Position numbers and translations under genes: made by a program | The notes under the pieces: model-generated | Told to the model about the DNA's origin: nothing | Seen by the model: only the letters and a program-made list of their open reading frames with translations | The model's database searches: none | Shown: positions 49,243-57,693 of the stretch, piece by piece | Numbering within the stretch: position 1 is the first letter of the stretch | Layout of the letters: each line of letters opens with the position of its first letter | Assembly: GCA_900758315.1 (NCBI GenBank) | Contig: CAAERF010000442.1 | Location: 1-61,507, forward strand | Direction: 5' to 3' | DNA from: an uncultured Oscillospiraceae bacterium | Lineage (GTDB): Bacteria; Bacillota; Clostridia; Oscillospirales; Oscillospiraceae | DNA: 61,507 nucleotides

Positions 49243-52200
49243 GTGTCGGTTCAGTTAACCCAGGAACAGGCCGCGGTAGTGGCCAGCCGGGGCGGTCAGC
49301 TGTTGGTGTCAGCGGCGGCGGGCTCTGGCAAGACCTTTGTGCTGGTGCAGCGGCTGCTGGACCGGGTGATCCGGGAGGGATTGGATCTGGATCAGTTCCT
49401 GATCATCACCTTCACCAAGGCGGCGGCAGCGGAGCTGCGCAGTAAAATCATGGACGCCCTGCGGAAAGCGCTCCAGGAGCGGCCCGGCGACGCCCACCTG
49501 AAGCGGCAGACCACCCTGATCTACCGCACCCAGATCTCCACCATCCACGCCTTCTGTACCCGGCTGCTCCGGGAGAGCAGCGCCCAGCTGGACCTGGACC
49601 CGGACTTCCGCATGGCGGAGGACAGCGAGGCGGGCCTGCTGCGGAGCCAGACGTTGGACCGGGTGCTGGAGGAGGCCTACGCCAATCTGGACCAGGGCCA
49701 CTTTGCCAGCCTGGTGGACACCCTGTCTGCGGGCCGGGATGACAACCGGCTGAAAACCATCGTGCTGGACATCCACAGCCGGATCCAGAGCCATCCGGAC
49801 CCGGAGCGCTGGCTGCGGGAGCAGTCGGCGGCCTTTGACCTGGAGGGGATCACCGACGTGGCCCAGACCCGGTGGGGTGCGCTGCTGCTCCAGGACGCCC
49901 GGGAGCAGGTGGAGTACTGGCGGCGGCAGATGGTCCGGGCGCTGGACCTGATGGCGGCGGACGGAGCGCTGGAGGCGGCCTACGCCGAGAGCTTCTGCGA
50001 CACCCTGGACAGCATGGACACCTTTCTGGACGCCACCCGGCAGGGGTGGGATGCGGCGGCGGCCCAGGCGGAGATCCGCTTTGGAAAGCTGAAGGCAGCC
50101 CGGAAGGTGGAGGATGCGGCCCTGCGGGACCAGGTCAAGGAGCTGCGGGACCAGTGCAAAAAGAAGATGAAGCAGATGGCGGAGCGGTTCGCCGGGGACA
50201 GTGCCACCCTGCTGGGCGATCTGGCGGCGGTGCGGGAGCCGGTACAGGAGCTGTTTCGGCTGGTGTCGGCGTTCGAGGCGGCCTATCAGCAGGCCAAACG
50301 CCGTCGTCGGATGCTGGATTTCAACGATCTGGAGCACTTTGCGGTCCGGGCGCTGGTGGCGCCGGACGGCAGTCCCACGGAGCTGGCCCGCCAGTGGCAG
50401 GGCCGGTTTGCCGAGGTGCTGGTGGACGAGTACCAGGACACCAACGCCGTGCAGAACGCCATCTTTGACGCCCTCACCGGCGGCGGGAAAACCCTCTTTC
50501 AGGTGGGGGACGTGAAGCAGTCCATCTACCGGTTTCGGCTGGCGGACCCGGGCATCTTTCTGGACAAATTTCGCCGGTTTCCCAAAGAGGAGCGGGCAGC
50601 GGAGGGAGAGCCGCGGACGCTGGTACTCTCCCGGAACTTTCGCTCCCGGCCGTCGGTGCTGGAGGCGGTGAACTTTGTCTTTGAGCACCTGATGACCCCG
50701 GCCTTTGGGGAGATCGCCTACACGGAGGACCAGCGGCTCTATGCCGGGATGGCGTTTCCGGAGCACCCCGGGGACGAGACCGAGCTGAACGTGGTGGATT
50801 TATCCGCTGTGGAGACCGAGGAGGACGAGGCGTCTCTTCCCAAAGATCAGGCGGAGATGCAGTTTGTGGCCCAGCGGGTGCGCCAGCTGCTGGAGGAGGG
50901 CTTTCCGGTGACGGAGGATGGGACGCTGCGGCCGGTGCGGCCCGAGGACATCGCCATTCTGCACCGCTCTCCCAATAAGGTGCTGCGCCACCTGACCCTG
51001 GCGCTGGATCAGGCCCAGGTGCCCTGGCAGCTGGCGGGAGACGAGGACTTTTTCTCCTCCACCGAGGTACGGGTGGCCCTGGCGTTTCTTCAGATTGTGG
51101 ACAACCCACGGGAGGACGTGCCGCTGATCGCCGTGCTGCGCTCACCGGTGTACGGCTTCTCCGGCGACCAGCTGGCCCTGCTCCGGGCCAACTGTCCCCA
51201 GGGCGACTTTTACACCTGTCTCTGCCACGGCGCGGAGCAGGGAGATGGGGCCAGCGCGGCCTTTTTGGAGGAGCTGGAAGGGCTGCGCCTGCTGGCGCCG
51301 GACCTGTCCGCGGCCCAGCTGCTGTGGCACATCTACGACCAGACCGGGCTGATGGGCATTTTCGGGGCCATGCCCGGAGGACAGCGGCGACAGGAGAATC
51401 TGCTGGCCTTTTACGACTACACCTGCGCCTGTCAGCGGAGCGGCCGCAGCAGTCTCTTTGACTTTGTGCGGGACCTGCGGCAGGTACTGGAGCAGGGCGG
51501 CAGTCTGCCCGGCGTGCCGGGCCGGCAGGGCTCCGGCGTCCACATTCTCTCCATCCACAAGTCCAAGGGACTGGAATTTCCCGTGGTGGTGCTGGCGGGC
51601 CTGTCCCGGAAGTGCAACAAGGCGGACGAGCGTGCGCCAATGCTGTTCCACCAGACGTTGGGGGTGGGTCCCAAGGGGCTGGACCCGGAGCTGCGGGTGG
51701 AATTTCCCACGCTGGCCCGACAGGCGGTGCAGTTACAGCTGGACCGGGAGATGAAGGCGGAGGAATTGCGGCTGCTCTACGTGGCCATGACCCGGGCCAA
51801 GGAGAAGCTGATTCTGGTCATGTGCCTGGCCAACGCGGAGCGGGCGCTGGGCGGTCTGCGGGAGTACGCAGGGCCGCATCCGGATCCGCGGGCGCTGCTC
51901 CAGCGGGATTCGGTGGGGGAGTGGCTGCTGCTGCCGGTGCTGGCCCGGAGCGACGCGGAGGCCCTCTGGATGGACGCGCCGCCGGAGGGACGGATTATGC
52001 CGCCGGACCACTGGGACATCCGGCTCTGCACGCCGGACCGGGAGGCGCTCCAGAGCGGAGCGGTGATCCGGCAGGCGCCGCCGGAGGAACAGACCGGTTC
52101 GCCAGACCTGAGCTGGCTGGACTGGCAGTACCCCGACCGGCTGCTGGCGGACCTGCCCTCCAAGGTGACGGCCACCCAGATGAAGGGCCGGCTGCTGGAC

Positions 52201-52794
52201 GATGAGGCGGCAGAGGAGACAGTCGTGCCTTCTGCGGCGCTCACCTTTGAGCGCCCGCGCTTTGAGCAGCGGGAGCGGGGCCTGACGCCGGCCCAGCGGG
52301 GCAGTGCCATGCACAGCGTCATGCAGCTGATCGACCTGGATCAGGCGGCGGACCCGGCGTCGGTGACCCGGGAGGTAGAGCGGCTGGTCCAGGGAGGCTG
52401 GCTGACCCGGCAGCAGGGCGGCGCGGTGGATCCGAAGCAGATCGCCGCCTTCTGGGCGTCTGATGTGGGGTGGCTGGCCCGGAGCGCGCCCGATCTGCGC
52501 CGGGAGTTCAAATTCTCCGTGCTGATGCCCGCCAGCCGCTACCATCCGGACGCGCCGGAGCGGGAGACCATGCTGCTCCAGGGCGTGGTGGACTGCTGCT
52601 TCGAGACGGCGGAGGGATTGACGGTCATCGACTTCAAGACCGACCGGATCTCCGCCGGACAGCTGGCCGAGCGGGCGGAATCCTACCGGGGACAGGTGGA
52701 GCTGTACAGCCAGGCCCTGGAGGAGCTGACCGGAAAGCCGGTGGCGCAGAAAATGCTGTGGTTTTTCGCCGTAAACCAGGGCGTTTTCCTGTAA
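49243..52794 (+). CDS. addA: helicase-nuclease AddAB subunit AddA
   Basis: An 1183-residue UvrD-type helicase with C-terminal nuclease. Walker A SAAAGSGKTFVLV (residues 24-36), DEYQDTN, VGDVKQSIYRFR, LSRNFRS and the nuclease VIDFKTDRI near the end. The GTG start lies directly after the addB stop, behind AGAGGAGG. It unwinds DNA 3'-5' and recognises recombination hotspots with AddB. Confidence 0.96.
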   Translation: MSVQLTQEQAAVVASRGGQLLVSAAAGSGKTFVLVQRLLDRVIREGLDLDQFLIITFTKAAAAELRSKIMDALRKALQERPGDAHLKRQTTLIYRTQISTIHAFCTRLLRESSAQLDLDPDFRMAEDSEAGLLRSQTLDRVLEEAYANLDQGHFASLVDTLSAGRDDNRLKTIVLDIHSRIQSHPDPERWLREQSAAFDLEGITDVAQTRWGALLLQDAREQVEYWRRQMVRALDLMAADGALEAAYAESFCDTLDSMDTFLDATRQGWDAAAAQAEIRFGKLKAARKVEDAALRDQVKELRDQCKKKMKQMAERFAGDSATLLGDLAAVREPVQELFRLVSAFEAAYQQAKRRRRMLDFNDLEHFAVRALVAPDGSPTELARQWQGRFAEVLVDEYQDTNAVQNAIFDALTGGGKTLFQVGDVKQSIYRFRLADPGIFLDKFRRFPKEERAAEGEPRTLVLSRNFRSRPSVLEAVNFVFEHLMTPAFGEIAYTEDQRLYAGMAFPEHPGDETELNVVDLSAVETEEDEASLPKDQAEMQFVAQRVRQLLEEGFPVTEDGTLRPVRPEDIAILHRSPNKVLRHLTLALDQAQVPWQLAGDEDFFSSTEVRVALAFLQIVDNPREDVPLIAVLRSPVYGFSGDQLALLRANCPQGDFYTCLCHGAEQGDGASAAFLEELEGLRLLAPDLSAAQLLWHIYDQTGLMGIFGAMPGGQRRQENLLAFYDYTCACQRSGRSSLFDFVRDLRQVLEQGGSLPGVPGRQGSGVHILSIHKSKGLEFPVVVLAGLSRKCNKADERAPMLFHQTLGVGPKGLDPELRVEFPTLARQAVQLQLDREMKAEELRLLYVAMTRAKEKLILVMCLANAERALGGLREYAGPHPDPRALLQRDSVGEWLLLPVLARSDAEALWMDAPPEGRIMPPDHWDIRLCTPDREALQSGAVIRQAPPEEQTGSPDLSWLDWQYPDRLLADLPSKVTATQMKGRLLDDEAAEETVVPSAALTFERPRFEQRERGLTPAQRGSAMHSVMQLIDLDQAADPASVTREVERLVQGGWLTRQQGGAVDPKQIAAFWASDVGWLARSAPDLRREFKFSVLMPASRYHPDAPERETMLLQGVVDCCFETAEGLTVIDFKTDRISAGQLAERAESYRGQVELYSQALEELTGKPVAQKMLWFFAVNQGVFL

Positions 52795-52820
52795 ACTGCC
52801 GCGTAAATCCAAAAAAGTGG

Positions 52821-52849
52821 TTGCAATCAAGGTCGCTTTGTGGTAAAAT
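52821..52849 (+). promoter_or_regulatory. sigma-A promoter of rpmE
   Basis: TTGCAA (52821-52826), 17 bases, TAAAAT (52844-52849); the leader to rpmE is about 75 bases. Confidence 0.75.
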
Positions 52850-52930
52850 ATCAACCGTTCACGTGGCGTTCAACAGCGAGTGAGCGTCGGGCGTGTTCAA
52901 TCTGGAATTGTTCGAAAGAGGTGAACAATT

Positions 52931-53134
52931 ATGAAGGCAGGTATTCATCCCGATTACCAGCAGACCACCATCCGCTGTGCTTGCGGCGCCGTGTACCCCA
53001 CTGGCTCCACCAAAAAGGACATCCGCGTGGAAGTGTGCGCCAAGTGCCACCCCTTCTTCACCGGTAAGCAGAAGGTCGTCGACACCGGCGGACGTGTCAG
53101 CCGCTTCAACAAGAAGTACGGTCTGGAAAAGTAA
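52931..53134 (+). CDS. rpmE: 50S ribosomal protein L31 (zinc-binding type)
   Basis: A 67-residue ribosomal protein. CAC and [13 protein letters not shown] give the zinc ligand set of the C+ form. [22 protein letters not shown] is the standard N-terminal half. AAAGAGGTG precedes the ATG. Confidence 0.97.
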   Translation: MKAGIHPDYQQTTIRCACGAVYPTGSTKKDIRVEVCAKCHPFFTGKQKVVDTGGRVSRFNKKYGLEK

Positions 53135-53144
53135 GAATTGCGTT

Positions 53145-53181
53145 GAAAATCCTGCATCCTAAAATAGCGATGCGGGATTTT
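53145..53181 (+). terminator. terminator of rpmE
   Basis: AAAATCCTGCATC and GATGCGGGATTTTTT form a stem with one mismatch, followed by a T run. Confidence 0.8.
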
Positions 53182-53193
53182 TTCTCGTTTCGC

Positions 53194-53222
53194 TGGACTA
53201 TCTTCCACCGGCGGAGTATAGT
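53194..53222 (+). promoter_or_regulatory. probable promoter of the flavin reductase-hflX unit
   Basis: TGGACT (53194-53199), 17 bases, TATAGT (53217-53222). Confidence 0.5.
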
Positions 53223-53276
53223 ATGAAAAAAGGCGTTTGAAGCATAAAACGCCGCCTGAAAGGAGAGGGTATCACT

Positions 53277-53783
53277 ATGTTACAGAAAGTTGACCCCAAG
53301 ACGCTGACAAACAATCCCTTTACGCTGATTGGAGACCAGTGGATGCTGATCACCGCAGGTACCCCCGACCACTGCAACACCATGACCGCCAGCTGGGGCG
53401 GCGTGGGCATCATGTGGGCCGCACCGGCAGCCACCTGCTATATCCGGCCCCAGCGCTACACCAAGGAATTTGTGGATCAGAACGAGTATTTTTCCCTGTG
53501 CTTCTTTGACGAGGGCTACCGGGAGCAGCTGAACTACTGCGGCAAGACCTCGGGCCGGGATGCGGATAAGATCAAGGCCTGCGGCTTTACCGTGGAGGCC
53601 GGCGCGGGCAACACGCCCTACTTTGCCGAGGCGGAGCTGGTGCTGGTGTGCAGAAAGCAGTATGCCCAGGAGATGAAGCCGGAATGTATGCTGGACCCGG
53701 CCATTGACGGCACGTTCTATCCCCAGAAGGACTATCACACCATGTATATCGGCCAGATTGTGGAGGCATACAAAAGAGGCTGA
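53277..53783 (+). CDS. flavin reductase-like (flavoredoxin) FMN-binding protein
   Basis: A 168-residue protein of the flavin reductase-like FMN-binding fold. N-terminal NPFTLIGDQWMLITAGTPD, then NTMTASWGGVGIMWAAPAAT, the usual FMN loop, and FVDQNEYFSLCFFDE. The group acts as NAD(P)H:FMN reductase or electron-transfer flavoredoxin. It starts behind AAAGGAGAGG, and hflX follows 12 bases later, so the two are co-transcribed. Confidence 0.85.
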   Translation: MLQKVDPKTLTNNPFTLIGDQWMLITAGTPDHCNTMTASWGGVGIMWAAPAATCYIRPQRYTKEFVDQNEYFSLCFFDEGYREQLNYCGKTSGRDADKIKACGFTVEAGAGNTPYFAEAELVLVCRKQYAQEMKPECMLDPAIDGTFYPQKDYHTMYIGQIVEAYKRG

Positions 53784-53795
53784 CGGAGGAGACGA

Positions 53796-55094
53796 ATGAC
53801 CGAGACCGTACAGAGAGAGGAAAAACGAAACCGGGCAGTGCTGGTGGGGCTGAATGCCCACAGCCTGCCGCCGGAGGACAACGCCACCGAGTCCACCCTG
53901 GAGGAGCTGGCGGCCCTGCTGGAGACAGCGGGCGGCGAGTGCGTGGGCACGGTGCTGCAAAACAAGGACAAACCGGACGCCCGGACCTTTATCGGCGAGG
54001 GCAAGGTGGATGAGGTCCGGGAGCTGGCCCAGGCGGTGGGTGCGGATCTGATCGTGTTCGACAACGAGATCTCACCGGCCCAGGTCCGGGTGCTCACCGA
54101 GGACACCGGCGTCCAGGTCATGGACCGGGCGGGCCTGATTCTGGACATCTTCGCCCAGCGGGCCCGGACCCGGGAGGGCCGGCTCCAGGTGGCGCTGGCC
54201 CAGTACAAGTACCTGCTGCCGCGCCTGACGGGCATGTGGGGCCATCTGGTGCGCCAGACTGCGTCAGGCGGCAAGTCGCCCATCGGCACCCGCGGTCCCG
54301 GCGAGACCCAGCTGGAGACCGACCGGCGGCATATCCGGCGGAAGATTCAGAAGCTGGAGGAGGATTTGAAGGACGTGCGCCGGGTCCGGGCGGTCCAGCG
54401 GGACCGGCGGATCAAAAACGAGGTGCCGGTGGTGGCCATCGTGGGCTACACCAACGCCGGCAAGTCCACCCTGCTCAACCACCTGACGGGCAGTGAAATT
54501 CCCGCCAACAACCGGCTCTTCGACACCCTGGACACCACCACCCGCACCCTGGAAATCTCGGACACCTGCACCGTGCTGGTGTCGGACACCGTGGGCTTTA
54601 TCCGCAAGCTGCCCCACCACCTGGTGGAGGCGTTCAAGGCGACGCTGGAGGAGCTGAAGTACGCAGACCTGCTGCTCCACGTCATCGACGCCAGCAACGA
54701 GGAGTGGCAGGGTCAGGCCCGGGTGGTGGAGAAGCTGATCCGGGAGTTGGGCGCGGAGCAGACGCCGCGCATCGACGTGTTCAACAAGTGCGACCGGCTG
54801 CAAAGCGACATCCTGCCCCACGGGGAGAACATTGTCTCCATCTCCGCCAAAACCGGCGAGGGACTGGACCGGCTCATCGCCGCCATCGGCAAGCAGCTGG
54901 ATCAGGGCTCGAAAAAAGTCGCCCTGTCCCTGCCCTATGACAGGGGCGGACTGCTGGACATGCTCTACCGGGAGGCCAAGGTGGAGGACGTGGAGTACGG
55001 CGAAACCATTCTGGTCCGGGCCACCTGTACGCCCAAAGTGCTGGGACAGGTCCAGCGCTACGTGGTCCAGCCGGATTCCGAACCGGAGACGTAA
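53796..55094 (+). CDS. hflX: ribosome-associated GTPase HflX
   Basis: A 432-residue GTPase that splits or rescues stalled ribosomes. The N-terminal HflX domain (VGTVLQNKDKPDARTFIGEGKVDE) is followed by RGPGETQLETDRR, the P-loop GYTNAGKSTLLN near residue 215, DTVGFIRKLPHHLVEAF and the guanine motif NKCD. GGAGGAGACG precedes the ATG. Confidence 0.95.
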   Translation: MTETVQREEKRNRAVLVGLNAHSLPPEDNATESTLEELAALLETAGGECVGTVLQNKDKPDARTFIGEGKVDEVRELAQAVGADLIVFDNEISPAQVRVLTEDTGVQVMDRAGLILDIFAQRARTREGRLQVALAQYKYLLPRLTGMWGHLVRQTASGGKSPIGTRGPGETQLETDRRHIRRKIQKLEEDLKDVRRVRAVQRDRRIKNEVPVVAIVGYTNAGKSTLLNHLTGSEIPANNRLFDTLDTTTRTLEISDTCTVLVSDTVGFIRKLPHHLVEAFKATLEELKYADLLLHVIDASNEEWQGQARVVEKLIRELGAEQTPRIDVFNKCDRLQSDILPHGENIVSISAKTGEGLDRLIAAIGKQLDQGSKKVALSLPYDRGGLLDMLYREAKVEDVEYGETILVRATCTPKVLGQVQRYVVQPDSEPET

Positions 55095-55116
55095 CATCAT
55101 TTTTTTCCAACATAAA

Positions 55117-55166
55117 ACGGCATGATTTGATGCAGGCTAACGGCATGAGATCATGTCGCTTTTTTA
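55117..55166 (+). terminator. terminator of hflX
   Basis: CGGCATGAT (55118-55126) / ATCATGTCG (55150-55158) with one G-U pair, followed by CTTTTTT. The repeated ACGGCATGA inside the loop can form alternative pairings. Confidence 0.65.
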
Positions 55167-55217
55167 TTTTGATAGAAAGGTTTGTCGAGATGAAATGTTG
55201 AGAAAGGAAGAGATGTT

Positions 55218-56585
55218 ATGCCCCGTACCCTTCGTCGCCGGACAAAGATCCGGTCGGTGACCTATCTGACCGCCGCATTCCTGCTGCTGGCCGGGACGGT
55301 GATCCAGCAGAATGCGCAGCTGGTACAGTATCGCCGACTGGCCGCAAATAACTACACCCACGCTTTTTCCGAGCTGTCTGCCAGCATGAACCAGATGGCC
55401 ACCAGTCTGGAAAAACAGACCTGCGTCACCACACCGGCGCAGATCGCCGCTCTGGGCGCGGAGATCTACGGCCAGTCCCAGGCGGCCCAGCAGGCCATCG
55501 GTGAGCTGCCCTATGCCGACGTGGAGCTGGAACAGACCGCTGCCTTTGTCTCCAAGGTGGGGGACTACGCCCAGGCAGTGTCCCGTTCGGCGGCGGCCAA
55601 CGGCGGCTACAGCGGCGATGAGCTGGAGAACGTGAAGGCCCTGGCGAAGGCGTCCAAAACCCTGGCCGCGTCACTGGACGCCCTGGAGGGCAAGCTGTAC
55701 AGCGGCGATGTGGAGCTGGAGGACCTGGAGGCAGTGGAAAACCGGCTCTCCGGCGTCCAGAGTACGGGCGCGGATACCTCTGAGAGCCGGTTCAAGACGG
55801 TGGAGACCGATTTCCCTGAGCTGCCGACCCTGATCTATGACGGGCCCTTCTCGGACAGCCTCCAGTCCAAGAGCGCCAAAGCGCTGGAGGGTCTGGAAGA
55901 GGTGTCCCGGGCCCAGGCGCGCCGGGCTGCGGCGGAGTTTCTGGAGGTCAATCCCAATGCGCTGACGGATAACGGGGAGGTGGCTGGTGATGTGCCGGTG
56001 TGGTGCTTCCTGCTCCAGGGCGAAAAGGGGACGTGCACCATCCAGGTGACCAAGACCGGCGGCAAGGTGCTCAATATGCTCTGTTCCAGAGGGATGTGGG
56101 ACGCCACCGTCAGCCGGGAAGAGGCGGTGCAGAAGGCCAGTGCGTTTCTGGCGTCCCGGGGCTACACCGACCTTGTGGAGAACTACTACAGTGAGGCCAA
56201 CGGCTCGCTGACCATCAACTTCACCGCGGTGCAGGAGGACGTACTCCTCTACCCGGACCTGATTAAGGTGGAGGTGGCCCTGGACAACGGGGAGATCGTG
56301 GGCTTTGAGGGAGAGAACTACCTGATGCACCACGTGAAGCGGGAACAGCTGGAGCCGGCGATCACAGCGGACCAGGCCAAGGAGGCGGTCTCCGACGCCC
56401 TGGAGCTGCTGAACGTGCGCCTGGCGCTGATCCCCACGCCGGGTGAGAACGAGGTGCTGTGCTGGGAGTGCACCTGTCAGACGGAGGACGGGACCCACTG
56501 CATGGTGTATATCAATGCGCAGACCGGCGCGGAGGAGAAAATCCTTCTGCTGCAGGAGGATGAGACCGGCACACTGGTGCTCTGA
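55218..56585 (+). CDS. ypeB: germination protein YpeB
   Basis: A 455-residue spore protein needed for stability of the cortex-lytic enzyme SleB. An N-terminal uncleaved signal anchor (about 14-32, SVTYLTAAFLLLAGTVIQQN) is followed by a helical YpeB domain and C-terminal PepSY-like repeats (KTGGKVLNMLCSRGM; QTGAEEKILLLQ). Its presence is good evidence for sporulation. In bacilli ypeB follows sleB; here hflX lies upstream and no sleB is seen in the window. AAGGAAGAG precedes the ATG. Confidence 0.9.
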   Translation: MPRTLRRRTKIRSVTYLTAAFLLLAGTVIQQNAQLVQYRRLAANNYTHAFSELSASMNQMATSLEKQTCVTTPAQIAALGAEIYGQSQAAQQAIGELPYADVELEQTAAFVSKVGDYAQAVSRSAAANGGYSGDELENVKALAKASKTLAASLDALEGKLYSGDVELEDLEAVENRLSGVQSTGADTSESRFKTVETDFPELPTLIYDGPFSDSLQSKSAKALEGLEEVSRAQARRAAAEFLEVNPNALTDNGEVAGDVPVWCFLLQGEKGTCTIQVTKTGGKVLNMLCSRGMWDATVSREEAVQKASAFLASRGYTDLVENYYSEANGSLTINFTAVQEDVLLYPDLIKVEVALDNGEIVGFEGENYLMHHVKREQLEPAITADQAKEAVSDALELLNVRLALIPTPGENEVLCWECTCQTEDGTHCMVYINAQTGAEEKILLLQEDETGTLVL

Positions 56586-56740
56586 GGCTGCGTCAGCTGA
56601 TTCGGGCATGGGAAACCGCGGTTCGCTTATTTTTGTCCTTCGCTGATGATTCATTTCCATTTCAGTGAAAAACACGCAATATGGAGCGTTTTGCACGTTT
56701 CCACTACACCGGATACTTGACTGCACAAGGGAAATAATAA

Positions 56741-56783
56741 GGGAAAAACGAGCGGCCACCTGCATGTAACGGTGTGCCGCTCG
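56741..56783 (-). terminator. minus-strand terminator, candidate 3' end of the antitoxin RNA
   Basis: Minus-strand CGAGCGGC/GCCGCTCG (56783-56776 with 56756-56749) is followed by TTTTTCCC. No protein gene ends here on this strand, so it may end a non-coding RNA started near 57198. Confidence 0.6.
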
Positions 56784-56976
56784 CTACAGGAAGAAACCAC
56801 CACAACCCGCTTTCTGATCGCGTAAAGCAGTGAAACCCGTGGACTATCTGAAACGAGGAGGCCCACGGGTTGTATTGATAGGGGCAGGGAGATTTTATCA
56901 AGCGTTGCGGTACTTCGCAAAGTGTGGTATTCTGCCGGTGGCGCTGCCAGTAACGGTAGGCGGTTGGCCCTCTGCT

Positions 56977-57009
56977 ACAGGGGGCGAAACTTCTTGCCCC
57001 CTGTTCTTT
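56977..57009 (+). terminator. hairpin with T-tract just upstream of the toxin ribosome site
   Basis: ACAGGGGGC (56977-56985) / GCCCCCTGT (56996-57004), perfect, then TCTTTTG. It may terminate a leader RNA or shield the G-rich ribosome site (GAAAGGGGGG at 57011-57020), as regulatory leaders of type I toxins do. Confidence 0.6.
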
Positions 57010-57027
57010 TGAAAGGGGGGCTGCCCT

Positions 57028-57120
57028 ATGGTGACATACTCCGACTTGTTTCAATACACGTTGGTTTTGATCGGCCTTGCCGGTGTTCTCGTTGCCGCAT
57101 GGAACATAAAAAAGAAGTAA
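57028..57120 (+). CDS. putative holin-like type I toxin (30 residues)
   Basis: A 30-residue peptide starting MVTYSDLFQY, with one hydrophobic helix (LVLIGLAGVLVAAW) and ending NIKKK. This is the standard form of the small holin-like membrane toxins of Firmicute type I systems. GAAAGGGGGG lies seven bases upstream of the ATG. A convergent promoter 80-115 bases beyond the stop would produce antisense RNA. The family assignment is from pattern recognition only. Confidence 0.7.
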   Translation: MVTYSDLFQYTLVLIGLAGVLVAAWNIKKK

Positions 57121-57206
57121 CCGCCGTGACCCTTCCAAAGATCGGCGATTACTTCAATGACCTAGTAGGGGGTTAACCGTCTACCGGCGGCGCCCTTGCT
57201 AGATAC

Positions 57207-57236
57207 AGTATACTCCCTCTGGTTGGAGATTGTCAA
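57207..57236 (-). promoter_or_regulatory. antisense promoter, candidate source of the RNA antitoxin
   Basis: Minus-strand TTGACA (57236-57231), 18 bases, TATACT (57212-57207) is near-consensus and points into the 3' end of the toxin gene. Transcription from about 57200 would be antisense to the whole toxin mRNA if it ended at the 56741-56783 hairpin. No protein-coding gene follows this promoter on the minus strand. Confidence 0.75.
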
Positions 57237-57612
57237 GCGGGGTGTAGCGAATTGCTGCCCACGCCATTGGAAAGCTCAGTTCTCATGCCCGTTTTCGGCG
57301 GGATTCCACCGGCAGCCGTGCACCCTTTGCACCCTCGGAAACTGCACGTTCACAGGGGAAAAGCAGTGGCTGGGGGTGCGTTCTCTATATAGCTATTTTT
57401 ACACCCTTTGCACCTTTTACACCCGGGAAGAGGGGGGAGGGTGCAAAGGGTGTAAAAGGTGGAGTTTTTCAGAGGGTACAGGCGGGGCGCCCTGAAAGGC
57501 AGGGAAAATCCCGCTGCTCCGGGCGGGGGAAACCGGCGCGCTGGGGCGCTGACGCGGCGGAAACAGGGAGGCAGCTGCCGGGGAAACCGGTGGCCGCTTT
57601 TGTTCAAATATA
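57237..57612. other. non-coding stretch with inverted repeats before trpS
   Basis: No gene is supported. A minus-strand frame of 85 codons (57607-57350) is generated by the TTTTACACC/TTTGCACC repeats and lacks a ribosome site. Composition is mixed and the repeats resemble debris or regulatory sequence of a mobile element. Confidence 0.45.
57401..57461. repeat. nested, mutually exclusive inverted repeats
   Basis: ACACCCTTTGCACC (57401-57414) pairs perfectly with GGTGCAAAGGGTGT (57440-57453), while the overlapping CACCTTTTACACCC (57411-57424) pairs perfectly with GGGTGTAAAAGGTG (57448-57461). A further copy CACCCTTTGCACCC lies at 57321-57334. Confidence 0.85.
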
Positions 57613-57641
57613 TTGCATTATCCTGTCAAACGTGCTAAAAT
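57613..57641 (+). promoter_or_regulatory. sigma-A promoter of trpS
   Basis: TTGCAT (57613-57618), 17 bases, TAAAAT (57636-57641). The leader is only about 45 bases, too short for a T-box. Confidence 0.7.
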
Positions 57642-57693
57642 ATTCAGCATATGTGAACCTGTAAAGATTCGATTTTGAGAAGGTCGTGTTTTC

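Larger units (their letters stand above)
56586..57027. other. 442-base non-coding region before the small toxin gene
   Basis: No conventional gene is seen. The region holds a hairpin AACCCGTGG/CCACGGGTT (about 56830-56870), a promoter-like pair TTGCGG (56905-56910) and TATTCT (56928-56933) with a 17-base spacer, and the terminator-type hairpins listed separately. A minus-strand frame of 144 codons (57138-56704) lacks a ribosome site and looks spurious. Confidence 0.5.

Noticed and set aside
56704..57138. 144-codon minus-strand frame over the toxin region
   Set aside because: No ribosome site and no family; better explained as the sequence of an antisense RNA.
57350..57607. 85-codon minus-strand frame before trpS
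   Set aside because: Its Cys/Thr/Lys pattern is produced by the TTTTACACC/TTTGCACC repeats; no start signals.
57642..57693. T-box upstream of trpS
   Set aside because: The leader is about 50 bases, with no T-box consensus or terminator.
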